NCBI GenBank assembly: GCA_030145715.1
Contig: JAIXHQ010000010.1
Location: forward strand, 33,234 to 97,233
Direction: 5' to 3'
Source of the DNA: Sphingopyxis sp.
GTDB lineage: Bacteria > Pseudomonadota > Alphaproteobacteria > Sphingomonadales > Sphingomonadaceae
DNA length: 64,000 nucleotides
Below, in pieces: positions 62,495-64,000 of the stretch; the stretch's first letter is position 1; every line of letters begins with the position of its first letter. Below the pieces are notes generated by a model that did not search any database, was not told the origin of the DNA, and saw only the letters and a program-made list of their open reading frames with translations. A program made the position numbers and the translations under genes.

Positions 62495-63187
62495 ATGGCG
62501 TTGAAGGATGACCTAGAGAATCAGGTTGGCGCCATTTTTGGCGCCGCGTGGACAACGCGCAACGGGCAGGTTGTTCCCGCTCCCGATGACCTGAAGTTTT
62601 CAAATGATGCCGTGAAGCTCACAGGCACGGTCCTATATGCCGACCTGTCTCAATCAACCGCGATGGTCGAGACAAAGAAGCCTGAGTTCGCCGCCGAAGT
62701 CTATAAGTGTTACCTCCACTGTGCGGCGAAGATCGTGAAAAGCCAAGGTGGCGTGATAACGTCATATGATGGCGACCGTATCATGGCGGTCTATATTGGC
62801 GATAAGAAGAATACCCGCGCCGTGAAGACTGGCCTTAAGATCAACTGGGCCTGCAAAAATATCATCCAACCGGCACTAAATAAGCCTTGGAAGACCGACT
62901 ACATTTTGAAGCATACAGTTGGCATTGACACATCTGACCTGTTTGTTGCTCGAACCGGCGTTCGCGGCGACAATGATCTTGTTTGGGTTGGCCGCGCGGC
63001 GAATTGGGCGGCGAAGCTTAGCGACCTTCCTGACACTCACCCCACATGGATCACCGCAGCAATTCACAACAACCTAGACAGCGAGGCTAGGATCGCTGGC
63101 GATGGACGCAACATGTGGGAAAAGATGACGTGGACGGCTAACAACAACGAAGAGATTTATCGCTCAAACTTTTGGTGGTCGCTATGA
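62495..63187 (+). CDS. pycC: Class III nucleotide cyclase, Pycsar PycC-like
   Basis: Probable cyclic-pyrimidine synthase of a Pycsar antiphage system, 230 residues, one catalytic domain. Metal aspartates are Asp50 in LYADLSQSTAMVE and Asp94 in YDGDRIMAVYIG; NDLVWVGRAANWAAKLS holds the conserved Asn170, with Lys174 where adenylate cyclases usually have Arg. This single-domain form without receiver or membrane parts, next to a small three-helix protein, is the PycC layout. The ATG at 62495 has AGGGG six bases upstream. Nucleotide choice (UTP or CTP) cannot be read by eye. The alternative is an orphan adenylate cyclase. Confidence 0.82.
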   Translation: MALKDDLENQVGAIFGAAWTTRNGQVVPAPDDLKFSNDAVKLTGTVLYADLSQSTAMVETKKPEFAAEVYKCYLHCAAKIVKSQGGVITSYDGDRIMAVYIGDKKNTRAVKTGLKINWACKNIIQPALNKPWKTDYILKHTVGIDTSDLFVARTGVRGDNDLVWVGRAANWAAKLSDLPDTHPTWITAAIHNNLDSEARIAGDGRNMWEKMTWTANNNEEIYRSNFWWSL

Positions 63188-63708
63188 CGGTGAAGAGGTC
63201 AACAAATCTGTCCGTCGAGCATTATCAGCACCAGCTTGACCATGTTCACCACTTTTTCCCGCGCATTGACTCGAAGGTGACGGCGCTGTTTGCGGTGGCG
63301 TCAGGCCAGATCGCGGTTGCGGCAATCAACCTATCTGCCAACGACCTTACCCGGTGGTGGATTAGCATTCCGCTGGTGGTCTTCTTGGCTGTGATATGCG
63401 TCTCTCTCGGCAATCTGTATCGCTGTGCATACCCCCATCTGACGGGTGGCAATGCGTCGCTGATATACTTTGGCGAGATAGCCAAGCTTCGGGAAAGCGA
63501 GTTTATCGGCAAGTTTGACGCTCTGACCGAAGACGAGTTGAAGACGGAGCTTGCGGCGCAAATCTGGCGCAACTCTGAAATTGTGAATATGAAATATCGC
63601 TATCTGCGATACTCAACCATTGCTGCCATGCTGTCGCTTGTTCCGTGGGCCGCGCTGCTCATTGCCACGTCGCTTTCGCATGGCGCTCTCCCGGCATTTT
63701 CCAAATAG
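63184..63708 (+). CDS. pycTM: Pycsar effector, membrane type (PycTM-like)
   Basis: A 174-residue membrane protein likely to damage the inner membrane when the cyclic nucleotide binds. Helices at about residues 32-51 (VTALFAVASGQIAVAAINLS), 58-80 (ISIPLVVFLAVICVSLGNLY) and 143-165 (STIAAMLSLVPWAALLIATS), with a cytosolic helical part between. HFFPRIDSKVTALFAVASG, IYFGEIAKLRESEFIGKF and NSEIVNMKYRYLRYS follow the Pycsar-effector (formerly DUF5706) pattern. ATG 63184 overlaps the cyclase stop by 4 bases, forcing coupled expression. Confidence 0.82.
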   Translation: MTVKRSTNLSVEHYQHQLDHVHHFFPRIDSKVTALFAVASGQIAVAAINLSANDLTRWWISIPLVVFLAVICVSLGNLYRCAYPHLTGGNASLIYFGEIAKLRESEFIGKFDALTEDELKTELAAQIWRNSEIVNMKYRYLRYSTIAAMLSLVPWAALLIATSLSHGALPAFSK

Positions 63709-63900
63709 GCGGAACCGTTGTCCGCCGTATTGCATCCATAACGAACTAATTTCTTTGAGCAAATTGCTGAACTCATTTAACCATTCTTACACCCGCTCCC
63801 TAGCAATGTGATGTTTGCTTGTCCAAATTTGCGAGTTATGCAACTTGGCTGAACAAATCAGGGGGGATAAGAAGTAAGCATCCGCCGAAGGCCGCGGGAG

Positions 63901-64000
63901 CTATGACTTTGGCGTAGCGCCCGTTTTGCGGCGGTTTTTTGGCTCCCACGCGAGGCCGAGATCGGTGAGGCGGATTGCGATGTCGGCGATATCGATTTTG
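63901..64000 (-). CDS. C-terminal end of an unidentified minus-strand protein (partial)
   Basis: An open frame entering from the right edge and ending at TAG (63903-63901). The last 32 residues read KIDIADIAIRLTDLGLAWEP and then NRRKTGATPKS. It has the same orientation as the tape-measure gene and good coding character, so it is probably the next phage gene upstream. Too little remains to identify it. The 192-base AT-rich spacer 63709-63900 holds nothing further. Confidence 0.5.
   Translation of the reverse strand, partial: KIDIADIAIRLTDLGLAWEPKNRRKTGATPKS

Noticed and set aside
1..64000. CRISPR array or replication origin
   Set aside because: No spaced direct repeats and no cluster of DnaA-like boxes were seen anywhere in the window.

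Overview
The window reads as chromosomal DNA of a GC-rich alphaproteobacterium of the Sphingomonadales, most likely Sphingopyxis or a close relative. This rests on two TonB-dependent receptors, many CoA-dependent catabolic genes, coding frames of roughly 60-66% GC by eye, short ATGA gene overlaps, and familiar neighbourhoods (ffs-dnaX-ybaB, lon-hupB, glyA-nrdR). The genus is inference; no rRNA lies in the window.

Layout. 1-3.2 kb: 5' part of an enoyl-CoA hydratase, an aldehyde dehydrogenase, tRNA-Leu(CAA) and a decayed IS5-type transposase. 3.3-9.3 kb: a tandem PilZ protein, the agmatine-to-putrescine genes aguA/aguB around a small membrane protein, a lipoprotein M28 peptidase, rpsD and a chorismate mutase. 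9.3-13.4 kb: a minus-strand run rpiB-glyA-small membrane protein-nrdR-trmJ and an alpha/beta hydrolase. 13.6-20.5 kb: cysteine desulfurase, [2Fe-2S] ferredoxin, SRP RNA, dnaX, ybaB, lon, hupB and tRNA-Val(CAC). 20.6-26.8 kb: PepSY protein, PhoP/PhoQ-like pair, cyclase-family hydrolase, MHS-type transporter and alanine racemase. 26.9-35.1 kb: a large TonB receptor, a palindrome-rich spacer, phaR, proS, a collapsed GxxExxY gene between inverted repeats, and ribonuclease R. 35.2-42.2 kb: XRE regulator divergent from a membrane protein, universal stress protein, pyruvate dehydrogenase E2 and E3 with a small membrane ORF between them, PAP2 phosphatase and an exported amidohydrolase.

42.2-52.7 kb is an acyl-CoA catabolic island: two acyl-CoA dehydrogenase pairs, hydratase, AMACR-like racemase, thiolase, short-chain dehydrogenase and a fusion of a degenerate alpha/beta hydrolase with a flavin reductase. 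A palindrome upstream of the acyl-CoA dehydrogenases resembles one upstream of the hydratase at the left edge, so one repressor may control both. 52.7-56.0 kb is an iron-uptake pair (TonB siderophore receptor and PepSY membrane protein) behind a Fur-like box. 56.4-59.0 kb is a divergent set: PLP ammonia-lyase, YheO/DauR-like regulator and ornithine-cyclodeaminase-family reductase.

59.3-64 kb is a prophage remnant. It keeps the tail tape-measure gene, one small upstream phage ORF and perhaps a third gene cut by the window edge. Set in it, on the opposite strand and visibly AT-richer, is a two-gene cassette: a class III nucleotide cyclase and, overlapping it by 4 nt, a three-helix membrane protein with the features of a Pycsar effector. 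I read this as a Pycsar (cyclic-pyrimidine) antiphage system carried as prophage cargo. It is the most interesting locus in the window.
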